This document shows, piece after piece, positions 14,644-22,285 of a stretch of DNA of 52,776 bases (position 1 is the first letter of the stretch; the number at the start of each line of letters is the position of its first letter). Below the pieces are notes generated by a model. That model worked only from the letters and a program-made list of their open reading frames with translations. It was not told the DNA's origin and did not search any database. The position numbers and the translations under genes were made by a program. The DNA is from Candidatus Woesebacteria bacterium RIFCSPHIGHO2_02_FULL_42_20 (lineage in GTDB: Bacteria; Patescibacteriota; Microgenomatia; UBA8517), in the NCBI GenBank assembly GCA_001792535.1, contig MGGS01000001.1, positions 122,882-175,657 on the forward strand, written 5' to 3'.

Positions 14644-15434
14644 AAAGTTTTGAAACCAAACAGATCATCATTAAAGTCCCCACAAATAATAATAAATTGC
14701 TGTCTAAAACTCTGGAAAACATCAACCGAAACAAGGAAATTTATGCCCTGTGGAAGGTAATTAACGTCAACGCCATCGACAGACTCGGCATGAGTGACCA
14801 TGGCCCTGTTCACTTTCAAATCGTTGCTAACATTGCCCTTCGTTTGTGCAGAATTATAAGTAAATATGGTATAAAAATGTCAGCGGTTACAGACTTTGGC
14901 CTTACAAACGACCATTGCGAGGTTATTATATTTTTGGCAAGTATTTTTCATGACCTTGGAATGACAATTTGCCGCGAGGGCCACGAAGAATTTAGCTTGA
15001 TTATTGCAAATAATCTCTTGCACCAAGTGCTTGATTTTCTGCCAACAGACGAGAGAACCATTGTTACTTCCGAAGTTTTACACGCGATTATTGCCCACAG
15101 AAAAAACGGCGTACCATATACGTTTGAAGCCGGAATTGTCCGTGTCGCCGATGCCTTGGATATGTCTGAGGGCAGGTCGAGAATCCCTTACGAAGACGGG
15201 AAAATAGATATTCACTCGGTTTCTGCCGCAGCGATTGACAAAATAGAAATTAGAGAAGGTACGGCTAAGCCGATACAAATAACTATCACAATGAATAACT
15301 CCGCGGGGATATTCCAAATCGATGAACTGCTCAAGAGCAAACTCAAAGGTTCAAAAATCGAAGACTTCGTCGAAGTCAAAGCCTACGTCAACCGCGGCAG
15401 CGAAAAAAAGTTGATCAAAGAGTATAAACTATAA
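14640..15434 (+). CDS. HD-domain metal-dependent phosphohydrolase
   Basis: The ATG overlaps the ABC transporter stop (ATGA), so this start is preferred to the in-frame ATG at 14619. The 264-residue protein has the HD-fold histidines: a His in SDHGPVHFQIV (about 53-62), the HD pair in ASIFHDLGM (about 102-110), further His in REGHEEF and AHRKN, and the last Asp in VRVADALDMSEGR. The family hydrolyses phosphate esters, often nucleotides or cyclic nucleotides. This layout resembles HD proteins described in archaea, an impression from memory. Coupling to an ABC exporter may be functional. Confidence 0.82.
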   Translation: MKSFETKQIIIKVPTNNNKLLSKTLENINRNKEIYALWKVINVNAIDRLGMSDHGPVHFQIVANIALRLCRIISKYGIKMSAVTDFGLTNDHCEVIIFLASIFHDLGMTICREGHEEFSLIIANNLLHQVLDFLPTDERTIVTSEVLHAIIAHRKNGVPYTFEAGIVRVADALDMSEGRSRIPYEDGKIDIHSVSAAAIDKIEIREGTAKPIQITITMNNSAGIFQIDELLKSKLKGSKIEDFVEVKAYVNRGSEKKLIKEYKL

Positions 15435-15442
15435 TTACTAAC

Positions 15443-16051
15443 ATGCCAGAAAGTGCGCAAGAAACTAAAAGTTTGGAGCCTCTGATTCGACAGGAGGTCG
15501 ACAGCATTAACAGAACATTGCTACTTGAGCCACTAATTGACAAGCCAGAACTGTTTAAAAGAGGGCTCCAAAAAAGCGACTTTGAAGATTTTCCTGAAAT
15601 TCAAAGCCTATTTATCAATAAAACAAACCAAGCACGATCAGCACCACCGGACAGAATCGCTGGCGAACTAAAAAGGCGTGATGATTATTTCAATCCTTAC
15701 AGGGTTAATAAATCTGGCAAACTAGTAGGCCAGGCCAGGAGTTTTTTAGTCGGACAGATTTTGGAAAGAGACAGGCATTTTGATCCGCTAATAGATATTG
15801 CAACAAAAATATTTGGTGATCGCTACGACATGTTTACTGCCCGAGTCAGAAACCTTGCTCACCACTTAAGTAAACGCAAGTCCAGCGGCGAACCATTGAC
15901 CAAAGAAGAAGTCCAAGAAGCATTTCTAATCGGCAAAGTTACAAGATATATCTTCAACAGTTATTTGGGTTTACAGCAAAATGACAATCTTGACGAATTG
16001 CTAGAAAATGTAAACTTTTCTCCCATTATTGCCTTCGACTCTAAGCACTAG
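15443..16051 (+). CDS. Protein of unknown function (202 aa)
   Basis: A soluble, highly charged, mostly helical protein without signal peptide, Cys or recognisable motifs. Notable stretches are AGELKRRDDYFNPYRVNKSGKLVG and FDPLIDIATKIFGDRYDMF. TATAAT at 15430-15435 lies seven bases before the ATG, so it can be transcribed separately and leaderless, although it begins only nine bases after the HD gene. No function is proposed. Confidence 0.7.
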   Translation: MPESAQETKSLEPLIRQEVDSINRTLLLEPLIDKPELFKRGLQKSDFEDFPEIQSLFINKTNQARSAPPDRIAGELKRRDDYFNPYRVNKSGKLVGQARSFLVGQILERDRHFDPLIDIATKIFGDRYDMFTARVRNLAHHLSKRKSSGEPLTKEEVQEAFLIGKVTRYIFNSYLGLQQNDNLDELLENVNFSPIIAFDSKH

Positions 16052-16120
16052 CCTTTGCCTTCAGGATCACTTGGGCCTTCTTCAGCCATATGGTAATGTA
16101 TACTACTTTAGATCTAAGCC

Positions 16121-16501
16121 ATGCAAGAGAAGTTTGAAAAAATTGTCAAACAGGCCTACGACGAGTTACCGGAGGAATTCCGCTCAAAGCTTGATAACGT
16201 TGAGGTCTTTACCGAAGACTTGCCGTCGGTCGAACAAGTCACAAAGTTTAACTTGAGGCGCGAAAACAAAATCCTTCTTGGGCTTTACGAAGGCACGCCG
16301 CAAATCAAGCGCGGGCATTACGGCATAGGCGGTAATTTACCGGATAAGGTTACTTTGTTTCGTACACCTTTACTTTCGCTTACTCGCTCCCAAGCACACC
16401 TGGCAAAACTAATCAAAGACACGCTTTATCACGAAATCTGCCACCACTTCGGCATGAGTGAGGAAGCCATCCGCAGAGCACAAAACAAAAGTCGCAATTA
16501 A
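16121..16501 (+). CDS. Zincin-like metallopeptidase family protein (PF06262-type)
   Basis: The 126-residue protein ends in the zinc motif TLYHEICHHFGMSEEAI: HExxH with the third ligand candidate Glu after GMS. The upstream pattern VEQVTKFNLRRENKILLGLYEGTP, and KVTLFRTPLLSL, fits the small single-domain Zincin_1 family (about 120 residues). It is cytoplasmic with no signal. The biological substrate of the family is not established. Confidence 0.85.
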   Translation: MQEKFEKIVKQAYDELPEEFRSKLDNVEVFTEDLPSVEQVTKFNLRRENKILLGLYEGTPQIKRGHYGIGGNLPDKVTLFRTPLLSLTRSQAHLAKLIKDTLYHEICHHFGMSEEAIRRAQNKSRN

Positions 16502-16590
16502 GGTTAGAGTTCCTCTGAGGTGATCGCTTTAGTTGAATCTTTTAGCTACACGCTTAGCGGAGAGCCCAGTCATCGTGGTATTGAAACTGA

Positions 16591-16860
16591 ATGCCACTTT
16601 ATTCCAGCGGCCAGTTCCATAACTGCAAGGACTTGGCAATTTCTTTGGCCCTTGAAGCCGGTGAAGTGCTGGAGCACTTTCAGTGGAAAAATGACAAAGA
16701 AATGGGTGAGCGAGCCAAGTCGCACCGTGAAGATATATCCGATGAGCTTGCCGACGTCCTCATATATTTGACTCAAATATCGGACAAATTGGGAATAGAT
16801 TTGATTAAAGCTGCTGAGCGGAAACTCAAAAAAGCTGCCAAAAAAATATCCGGTAAGTAA
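16591..16860 (+). CDS. MazG-like nucleotide pyrophosphohydrolase, N-terminally shortened
   Basis: CKDLAISLALEAGEVLEHFQW followed by DISDELADVLIYLTQISDKLGID contains the EXX(E)-type metal-binding residues of the RS21-C6/MazG-like dNTP pyrophosphohydrolases. Family members usually have about 20-25 extra N-terminal residues forming a first helix and an F-R-x-x-R-x-W segment. Here a TGA stop lies directly before the ATG (16588-16590) and the first residues MPLYSSG are unlike the family. The gene may be decayed at its 5' end, or the preceding ~70 bases hold the missing part in another frame. Confidence 0.7.
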   Translation: MPLYSSGQFHNCKDLAISLALEAGEVLEHFQWKNDKEMGERAKSHREDISDELADVLIYLTQISDKLGIDLIKAAERKLKKAAKKISGK

Positions 16861-17252
16861 ATCCCGCAGCCACCACACAAAACACACAGAGCTGTAACTA
16901 CAAGCCCTAAGACTTCATCTGGTACCCCTTTGCGAGGTGGTTGAGTAAGGTTAAATAATTTCAATACATTCTCGCATACTTAGATTTTGAAGGCCAATCG
17001 CATATTACACACTAACTTCTCTGATGTTATAATCAATTGACTTAATTTATGGCGAAGATTGATAAAGAAAAAACCATAAAAACTAATGTGGATAATTAAA
17101 GCTAAAAGAAGAAATCATGACCAAACTTACACGCTTGGTTATACCTATACTAATTACATTTTCGCTAGCATGGCGCTTAGCGCGTTTAAAGCGGGTTATG
17201 GATCTGGCTGTATCAATAGAGATTATACATATTTAACAATTTTAAAAGTAGG
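16861..17252. other. Gene-poor AT-rich stretch with one possible microprotein
   Basis: No RNA gene or terminator could be recognised between the MazG-like and HNH genes. The only frame worth noting is 17117-17236. The segment at 16861-16960 looks like decayed coding or noncoding DNA. Confidence 0.4.
17117..17236 (+). CDS. Possible 39-aa hydrophobic microprotein
   Basis: A 39-codon frame starts MTKLTRLVIPILITFSLAW, which could form one membrane helix followed by an Arg/Lys-rich patch. AAGAAG lies six bases upstream as a weak ribosome-binding site. It ends 17 bases before the HNH gene. A chance frame of this length cannot be excluded. Confidence 0.3.
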   Translation: MTKLTRLVIPILITFSLAWRLARLKRVMDLAVSIEIIHI

Positions 17253-17900
17253 GTGACAAAAGTAGAGGCCATTAAAAAAGTTCTTGAAGATAACGGTGGA
17301 ATTGCTACTTGGGAAATAATCTATAACGAAATTGAGAGATATTACCCTATGGCAAAGGCATCGATGGAGTGGCAAGCTGGAATTCGAGGTGTTTTATACC
17401 GCGAGATAAAAAATCAACGAAATTTTAAAAAAGTAGACGAGAGTACATACTCGTTGGTAGATTATGATGAGAGAAAACTTTTGCTACATCCGAAAGATGC
17501 CGTTACCTCAAAAGATATTTTGACGGCAATTCGGGTTGGCCAAAACGCTTTCAGGAAAAGATTGTTATTAGCACTAATAAAATGTCCTGTGACCAATATA
17601 GATGATGAGCGTGTTCTTACAGCAAGCCATATCAAACCTTGGACTATGGCTACCAATCTAGAGAGGCTTGATCTCTATAACGGCTTCCTCTTTAGCCCGA
17701 CAATAGACAGGTTGTTCGACCGCGGAATAATCTCGTTTACGAATGATCGATTGCTTATTATTTCGCCAACGTTTTCTTTACAAAATGTTGAGAGGCTGGG
17801 TTTGAGACCAAACCAGTACATTAAAAACTTACCCGTATGGGGCAGAGAGAGTTATCTGGAATATCATCGGACAAAAATATTCTTGCACAAAGGCGTTTAG
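17253..17900 (+). CDS. HNH endonuclease with N-terminal winged-helix-like domain
   Basis: The N-terminal segment (VEAIKKVLEDNGGIATWEIIYNEIERYYP, residues 4-32) resembles a winged-helix or restriction-system DNA-reading module. The C-terminal HNH_2-type core spans about 112-160: CPVTNIDDERVLTASHIKPW, then LDLYNGFLFSPTIDRLFDRGIISF. The His of ASHIKPW and the NGF/SPTIDRLFD elements are the expected catalytic positions. Similar proteins act as restriction-type or mobile-element nucleases, but no DNA methyltransferase lies next to it. It starts at GTG after TAGG. Confidence 0.82.
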   Translation: MTKVEAIKKVLEDNGGIATWEIIYNEIERYYPMAKASMEWQAGIRGVLYREIKNQRNFKKVDESTYSLVDYDERKLLLHPKDAVTSKDILTAIRVGQNAFRKRLLLALIKCPVTNIDDERVLTASHIKPWTMATNLERLDLYNGFLFSPTIDRLFDRGIISFTNDRLLIISPTFSLQNVERLGLRPNQYIKNLPVWGRESYLEYHRTKIFLHKGV

Positions 17901-18019
17901 AAAAAACACAAAGTTACATGTTTATTCACGCCTAAACAAAAAACACTCGAGATCATCATTTGTTTCCAGTATTTATTCACCACATTTGACCAAGAGAACT
18001 TAAAAAGTTAACATTTATT

Positions 18020-18277
18020 ATGTTGCTTATTCACATCCTCGCCGCGACCACTAGCATACTCTTTACAACATACACTGCGTTTTTTCCTTCCTTTAATAAA
18101 ATCCGTATTGCTTACTTTTTGACATTACCTACCTACATAAGCGGTTTTATGCTGGCTTTATCTAAAGGCATTCCGTTCGGAAAAATTTGTTTATCAGGGC
18201 TCGCGTACACTTTTGGGATACTAACTTTATTGATTTTTACAAAGAGGAAATTATCTCCCGCAAAGTTTACAAATTGA
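18020..18277 (+). CDS. Small integral membrane protein (85 aa)
   Basis: Three hydrophobic segments are visible (about 2-22, 28-46 and 55-72), with a basic C-terminal tail (KRKLSPAKF). No conserved polar motif or family was recognised. The ATG follows an AT-rich gap of 119 bases after the HNH gene, in which no feature was found. Confidence 0.55.
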   Translation: MLLIHILAATTSILFTTYTAFFPSFNKIRIAYFLTLPTYISGFMLALSKGIPFGKICLSGLAYTFGILTLLIFTKRKLSPAKFTN

Positions 18278-18331
18278 CCTATAATTCTTCAGTTTTTAAT
18301 AGATTCTACACTATAATACAACAGTCTAATT

Positions 18332-18805
18332 ATGGCTCTTGCGGAACTAAAAGAAGTGGCTAGCTTAGTCGGGAAGTATGGCGAGCTTGTACTGGCTAAA
18401 GAAGGCCTAGCTTGTTTTCAAAATGCGTTGACTGCTTCCTTTGTGATTTTTATAAATAGCCGCACAGAGGTAATGCCAAGAATTTGGGATGTTTGTATTG
18501 GAGACGACCGGCACGCTTACCTTGAAGTGAATAGGGTAGTTTATAATCAGGGCATAACTTGGTGTGGGTCCGATTACCCCAACTTAGATCTAGATGAACT
18601 GCACAAACTTGGCGATCAGGGGCGAGCCAAAGATGTCACTGCTACTGTCTACTCTCAGGCGATTAGAGAACTTACCGGTGAGATTACGGCTCACGATCAG
18701 AATGTAGGGCTGGGAAGAGTTGTCACAGAGATTTTGGGGGATAAAACTCAAGCGATTAAACTTTTAGAAGTAGCCCTGTTGGTTACCTCCGATATGTTGG
18801 AATAA
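18332..18805 (+). CDS. Protein of unknown function (157 aa)
   Basis: Soluble alpha/beta protein without signal peptide. It contains RIWDVCIGDDRHAYLEVNRVVYNQGITWCG and TGEITAHDQNVGLGRVVTEILG. Three Cys are present but not arranged as a metal site. TATAAT at 18312-18317 lies 14 bases before the ATG. No family recognised. Confidence 0.6.
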   Translation: MALAELKEVASLVGKYGELVLAKEGLACFQNALTASFVIFINSRTEVMPRIWDVCIGDDRHAYLEVNRVVYNQGITWCGSDYPNLDLDELHKLGDQGRAKDVTATVYSQAIRELTGEITAHDQNVGLGRVVTEILGDKTQAIKLLEVALLVTSDMLE

Positions 18806-18953
18806 TTTTCCTCAGCTCTTCATATCACTTACTTTGATTTTAATTTCGACTTTTAGGTAGAGTTGAAATATAATCACATCAAAGGGAATGCAAAAAACAT
18901 TACCCACCTAATCGGCAAAAATTACAAGAAAGGAAAATAGAACTGTATATAGT

Positions 18954-19625
18954 ATGTTTAAACTCTCGCCAAGCGACTTTGCTTATTTATACGAAGAATG
19001 CAAGCTTTGCTATTATCTTAAAATAAAACAGGGAATTCAAAGACCGTTCTCACCTTTTCCGGCAGTCTTTACCGCCCTTAACACACGCATCCAAGGAGCA
19101 CTTATTGGCAAAGATCTGCGAAAACTGTCGTCAGTTTTACCATCAGGCATCGTCGAAAGCCAAGAAGGTTTTGTTGAGTCCCAGCTTGTACCAAATACTC
19201 AACTTTTTATCAAAGGCAAATACGATCTTTTAGTCCGTCAGCCGGATGGAACATATTTAATAGTCGATTTTAAAATCAGTCAGCCGAGCGAGGAAAAGAT
19301 TGCCAAATATCAAACTCAGCTCCAAGCATACCACTACGCTTTTGAGCATCCGCAAAAGGGAGACATCAAAAACATTACCAAACTAGGGCTCATTGTTATG
19401 TACCCGGATAAAACAGTGTTTAATGATGGCAAAGTGGTTGTTGAATTTCCGCCAAAGTGGCTCGAAGTCAGTATCCACAAAGACTCCTTTCTCTCTTTTA
19501 TCTATGAGGTTAATTCCTTATTGAATGGGCCAACACCCAATGAAAATCCAAATTGCGGGTGGTGCCGCTACAGACACTTGGGTGAGCATCTTACCCACCC
19601 GACACAAAGCGACCTGCCGTTTTGA
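18954..19625 (+). CDS. PD-(D/E)XK nuclease with four-Cys (possible Fe-S) arrangement
   Basis: The nuclease core is LFIKGKYDLLV...TYLIVDFKISQPSEEK (about 84-115): an Asp in KYDLL and the DFK pair match the D-(D/E)xK catalytic set. A QTQLQAYHYAFEHP helix follows, as in the PDDEXK_1/RecB-like nucleases. Cys pairs at both ends (ECKLCYY, about 17-20, and NCGWCRYR near 200) are placed like the 4Fe-4S ligands of Cas4/AddB-type nucleases. No Cas genes or CRISPR are nearby, so a stand-alone DNA-repair role is more likely. A promoter (TATAAT at 18869-18874) implies an 80-base leader. Confidence 0.8.
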   Translation: MFKLSPSDFAYLYEECKLCYYLKIKQGIQRPFSPFPAVFTALNTRIQGALIGKDLRKLSSVLPSGIVESQEGFVESQLVPNTQLFIKGKYDLLVRQPDGTYLIVDFKISQPSEEKIAKYQTQLQAYHYAFEHPQKGDIKNITKLGLIVMYPDKTVFNDGKVVVEFPPKWLEVSIHKDSFLSFIYEVNSLLNGPTPNENPNCGWCRYRHLGEHLTHPTQSDLPF

Positions 19626-19626
19626 T

Positions 19627-19655
19627 TTGACAAATGAAAATGACAGCAATATTAT
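19627..19655 (+). promoter_or_regulatory. Promoter of the thrS operon
   Basis: Consensus TTGACA (19627-19632), 17-base spacer, TATTAT (19650-19655). The predicted start near 19662 gives a leader of about 110 bases to thrS. Confidence 0.75.
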
Positions 19656-19668
19656 ACAAACAGCTAAC

Positions 19669-19707
19669 ATGAATTTAGTAACCACCACAACTACTGTAGC
19701 CCTTTAG
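19669..19707 (+). CDS. Threonine-rich leader peptide of the thrS operon
   Basis: A 12-codon frame reads MNLVTTTTTVAL and stops at TAG. Five consecutive Thr codons (ACC ACC ACA ACT ACT, 19681-19695) make it a classic amino-acid-sensing leader peptide. It lies just after a strong promoter and before a terminator, upstream of threonyl-tRNA synthetase. The peptide itself is probably not functional; the position of the ribosome on the Thr codons is what matters. Confidence 0.85.
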   Translation: MNLVTTTTTVAL

Positions 19708-19757
19708 GGAGGTAGAAGAGTGGTTTTATTTTCACCTCCTCACAAGGGAGGTTTTTT
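19706..19757 (+). promoter_or_regulatory. Transcription attenuator with mutually exclusive hairpins (Thr-responsive)
   Basis: AGGGAGGT occurs twice, at 19706-19713 (overlapping the leader stop codon) and 19745-19752. ACCTCCT at 19734-19740 can pair with either. Pairing with the downstream copy makes the terminator; pairing with the upstream copy makes an antiterminator. A ribosome stalled at the Thr codons leaves the upstream copy free, allowing read-through to thrS. A ribosome that reaches the stop codon covers it, so the terminator forms. The logic is inferred from sequence. Confidence 0.8.
19734..19757 (+). terminator. Attenuator terminator upstream of thrS
   Basis: ACCTCCT pairs with GGGAGGT around the loop CACAA, followed by a run of six T (19752-19757). 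It ends 15 bases before the thrS ATG. Confidence 0.85.
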
Positions 19758-19771
19758 AGTATTATATAAGT

Positions 19772-21532
19772 ATGGGTGATCAAAAATATCTAAACAACTT
19801 AGGCCACAGCTGCGCACACCTTCTGGCCAAAGCAGTGAAAGACTTGTGGCCTGGAACTAATAATGCCATCGGGCCATCTATTGAAAACGGTTTTTATCAG
19901 GACTTTGATTTTGGCACCGTAAAAATCAACGAAGCAGATTTTCCAAAAATTGAAGAAAAAATGAGACGGATTCTCCCAACCTGGACACACTTTACATTTA
20001 ATGAGGTTTCATTAGCCGAGGCAAAAGAACTATTTAAGGAAAACCCCTATAAGATTGAGTTAGCGGAAGAGTTTGCAAAAGGAGGGAAAAAGTTGTTAAC
20101 AAATGATCCAGGAAATTTCCTAGACCTTTGCAAAATGGGGCATGTGGAAAATCCAGCTAAGGAAATGCAGCATTTTAAACTACTTTCAATTGCCGGAGCT
20201 TACTGGCGGGGAAGTGAAAAAAATAAAATGCTGACCCGTATTTACGGCACCTGTTGGCCGACTAAAAAGGAATTAGACCATTACATCTGGCAACAGGAAG
20301 AAGCTAAAAAAAGAGATAACAGAAAACTTGGAAAAGAATTAGAACTTTTTACAATTTCCGAGGAAGTCGGCCCAGGGCTCATTTTATGGCTACCCAATGG
20401 AACTATAATCCGGGAAGAAGTAGAAAAATTCGGTAAAAAAGTCGAGGCCGACTATGGCTACCAACGAGTAGTAACACCCCATATTACTAAAGAAGGACTT
20501 TATATAAAATCGGGTCATTTGCCTTATTACGCAGCCGACATGTTCCCCCCAATGGAATACGAGGGCCAAAGATATTACGTCAGGCCAATGAACTGCCCCC
20601 ACATGCACATGATATACCAATTCAAAACGCGATCATACAAGGAGTTTCCAATTAGATACGCCGAGTTTGGAACGGTTTACAGACACGAAGACAGCGGAAC
20701 ACTTTTAGGACTACTTCGTGTCCGCGGCCACACAACCAACGACGCTCACATTTACTGCAGCGATGACAAACAAGTCATAGAAGAACTCGTAAGCGTTCTC
20801 GAGATGCATGAGTACTACTACAAAATATTCGGAATCAAGGATTATTATGTCGAGCTTGCTCTGCCTGATTTTATCAAGAAAAAAGATAAGTATTTCAACA
20901 ACCCGCCCGCGTGGAAAAAAGCTATAAAATTACTTCGAGAAGCTGCCAAGATATCCAAAATAAAAGTAGTGGAGCAGGAAGGCAATGCTGCTTTTTACGG
21001 CCCTAAGTTTGACTTTAACATTAAAAGCGTCATTGGCCGTGAGTTTGGCGCGTCAACCAATCAACTCGATTTCGGATCAGGTAAAAGATTTAATCTAACT
21101 TTTGCGGACAAAAATAGTAAGGAAAAAATAGTTCCTTACATTATCCACCGTGCGCCTTTGGGTTCACTGGAGAGATTTATCGGTTTTCTGATTGAACATT
21201 ATGCAGGTGCATTCCCGATTTGGCTTGCACCTGTACAAGTCAAGGTGTTACCGATCACTGATAGAAATCTAGAGTATGCAAATAAAGTGTTTAACGAGTT
21301 GCGCGTTAACGAGTTGCGCGTTGAACTCGATGACCGCAGCGAGACCTTGCAGGCTAAAATTCGCGATGCCCAAATGGAAAAAGTTCCCTACATGCTTATT
21401 GTCGGCGACAAAGAAGAAGCGGCCGACAAGGTTGCGGTGAGGACGCGCGGGAGCGCTGACCTCGGGCAAGCCTCTTTGGAAAAAATAACCTCAGAGATAA
21501 AAGACAAAATTGCCAACAAAGTCATTGATTAG
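19772..21532 (+). CDS. thrS: Threonyl-tRNA synthetase, without TGS domain
   Basis: The 586-residue enzyme begins at the N2 editing domain (LGHSCAHLLAKAV, the HxxxH zinc/editing motif at about 12-16) and lacks the N-terminal TGS domain of the ~640-residue bacterial enzyme. YWRGSEKNKMLTRIYGT is the conserved end of the editing region. The class II core has RPMNCPHMHMIYQ, RYAEFGTVYRHEDSGTLLGLLRVRGHTTNDAHIYC (motif 2) and APLGSLERFIGFLIEHYAG (motif 3). The anticodon-binding domain starts at FPIWLAPVQVKVLPI. A 5-residue tandem duplication (NELRV twice) lies in it. It leads an operon with infC. Confidence 0.97.
   Translation: MGDQKYLNNLGHSCAHLLAKAVKDLWPGTNNAIGPSIENGFYQDFDFGTVKINEADFPKIEEKMRRILPTWTHFTFNEVSLAEAKELFKENPYKIELAEEFAKGGKKLLTNDPGNFLDLCKMGHVENPAKEMQHFKLLSIAGAYWRGSEKNKMLTRIYGTCWPTKKELDHYIWQQEEAKKRDNRKLGKELELFTISEEVGPGLILWLPNGTIIREEVEKFGKKVEADYGYQRVVTPHITKEGLYIKSGHLPYYAADMFPPMEYEGQRYYVRPMNCPHMHMIYQFKTRSYKEFPIRYAEFGTVYRHEDSGTLLGLLRVRGHTTNDAHIYCSDDKQVIEELVSVLEMHEYYYKIFGIKDYYVELALPDFIKKKDKYFNNPPAWKKAIKLLREAAKISKIKVVEQEGNAAFYGPKFDFNIKSVIGREFGASTNQLDFGSGKRFNLTFADKNSKEKIVPYIIHRAPLGSLERFIGFLIEHYAGAFPIWLAPVQVKVLPITDRNLEYANKVFNELRVNELRVELDDRSETLQAKIRDAQMEKVPYMLIVGDKEEAADKVAVRTRGSADLGQASLEKITSEIKDKIANKVID
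21291..21320 (+). repeat. In-frame 15-bp tandem duplication within thrS
   Basis: TTAACGAGTTGCGCG occurs twice in immediate succession (21291-21305 and 21306-21320), repeating the peptide NELRV in the anticodon-binding domain. It looks like a recent slippage event. Confidence 0.85.
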
Positions 21533-21564
21533 CGTTCATTACTCATGTAAAATACTTTCAAGCT

Positions 21565-22125
21565 TTGAATAAACCTTTTTGGAAGCTAAACGAAAACATT
21601 AGAGCGAACGAGGTTCGTCTTATTGGCAGAGACGGAAAACAAATCGGCGTGGTAAGTATTCGGGAAGCACTGGAGGCGGCAAAAAAGGAAAAACTCGATT
21701 TGATTGAGATAGCCCCAAATGCCAAGCCTGTAGTCGTCAAAATAGCCGACTTTGGCAAGTTTCGTTACCAGGAGGAAAAAAGATTTAAAAAGGAAAACAA
21801 AAAAGCCAAGCCTGCAGAATTAAAAGAGATTCGCTTTTCGCCGTTTATGGGCAAGGCCGACTTTGAAACCAGAAAATCCCGGGTAAAGCAGTTCTTGGAA
21901 GATGGGAATAAAGTCAAGATAGTGGTGGTTTTCAAAGGCAGACATATGGGCAAAACAGACTTTGGTTATAAATTAATTGAAAAACTAATTGTCGAATTTC
22001 GTGAACGAATTGTTGTAGACATGGCGCCAAAGATGCTTGGGAGGCACTTATCTGCTATAATTTCACCTGTCAAAAAAAAGGTGGCTAAAAATGCCGAAGC
22101 AAAAAACACGCAAGTCAATAACTAA
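21565..22125 (+). CDS. infC: Translation initiation factor IF-3
   Basis: 186 residues with both IF-3 domains. The N-domain opens PFWKLNENIRANEVRLIGRDGKQIGVVS and contains LDLIEIAPNAKPVVVKIADFGKFRYQEEKR. The C-domain has KEIRFSPFMGKADFETRKSRVKQFLEDGNKVKIVVVFKGRHM. It starts at TTG; rare start codons are normal for infC, since IF-3 discriminates against them and so controls itself. It follows thrS after 32 bases. A short Lys-rich tail (KNAEAKNTQVNN) overlaps the start of rpmI. Confidence 0.96.
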   Translation: MNKPFWKLNENIRANEVRLIGRDGKQIGVVSIREALEAAKKEKLDLIEIAPNAKPVVVKIADFGKFRYQEEKRFKKENKKAKPAELKEIRFSPFMGKADFETRKSRVKQFLEDGNKVKIVVVFKGRHMGKTDFGYKLIEKLIVEFRERIVVDMAPKMLGRHLSAIISPVKKKVAKNAEAKNTQVNN

Positions 22126-22285
22126 AAGATTTAGAGTCACGCCTCGTGGCAAGGTGATGAGGAGGCAGTCTTTTCGAAGACACCTAAAAGAGGGTAAGTC
22201 CAAAAGCAGACTCAGAAATCTTAAAAAATCTGTTCGTGTTACTGGTGCCTACGCAAAAAAGATTAGGAAGGCTTTGGGGAGATAA
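22091..22285 (+). CDS. rpmI: 50S ribosomal protein L35
   Basis: 64-residue basic protein with the L35 pattern MPKQKTRKSITKRFRVTPRGKVMRRQS and HLKEGKSKSR. Its ATG lies inside the 3' end of infC (35-base overlap), implying translational coupling. The position between infC and rplT is universal in this operon. Confidence 0.95.
   Translation: MPKQKTRKSITKRFRVTPRGKVMRRQSFRRHLKEGKSKSRLRNLKKSVRVTGAYAKKIRKALGR

Noticed and set aside
18954-19625. Cas4 as part of a CRISPR system
   Set aside because: No repeats, cas1, cas2 or effector genes are in the window; only general nuclease similarity remains.
19621-19771. T-box riboswitch upstream of thrS
   Set aside because: No specifier-loop structure or conserved T-box sequence (TGGNACCGCG type) is visible; the Thr-rich frame and hairpins explain the region better.
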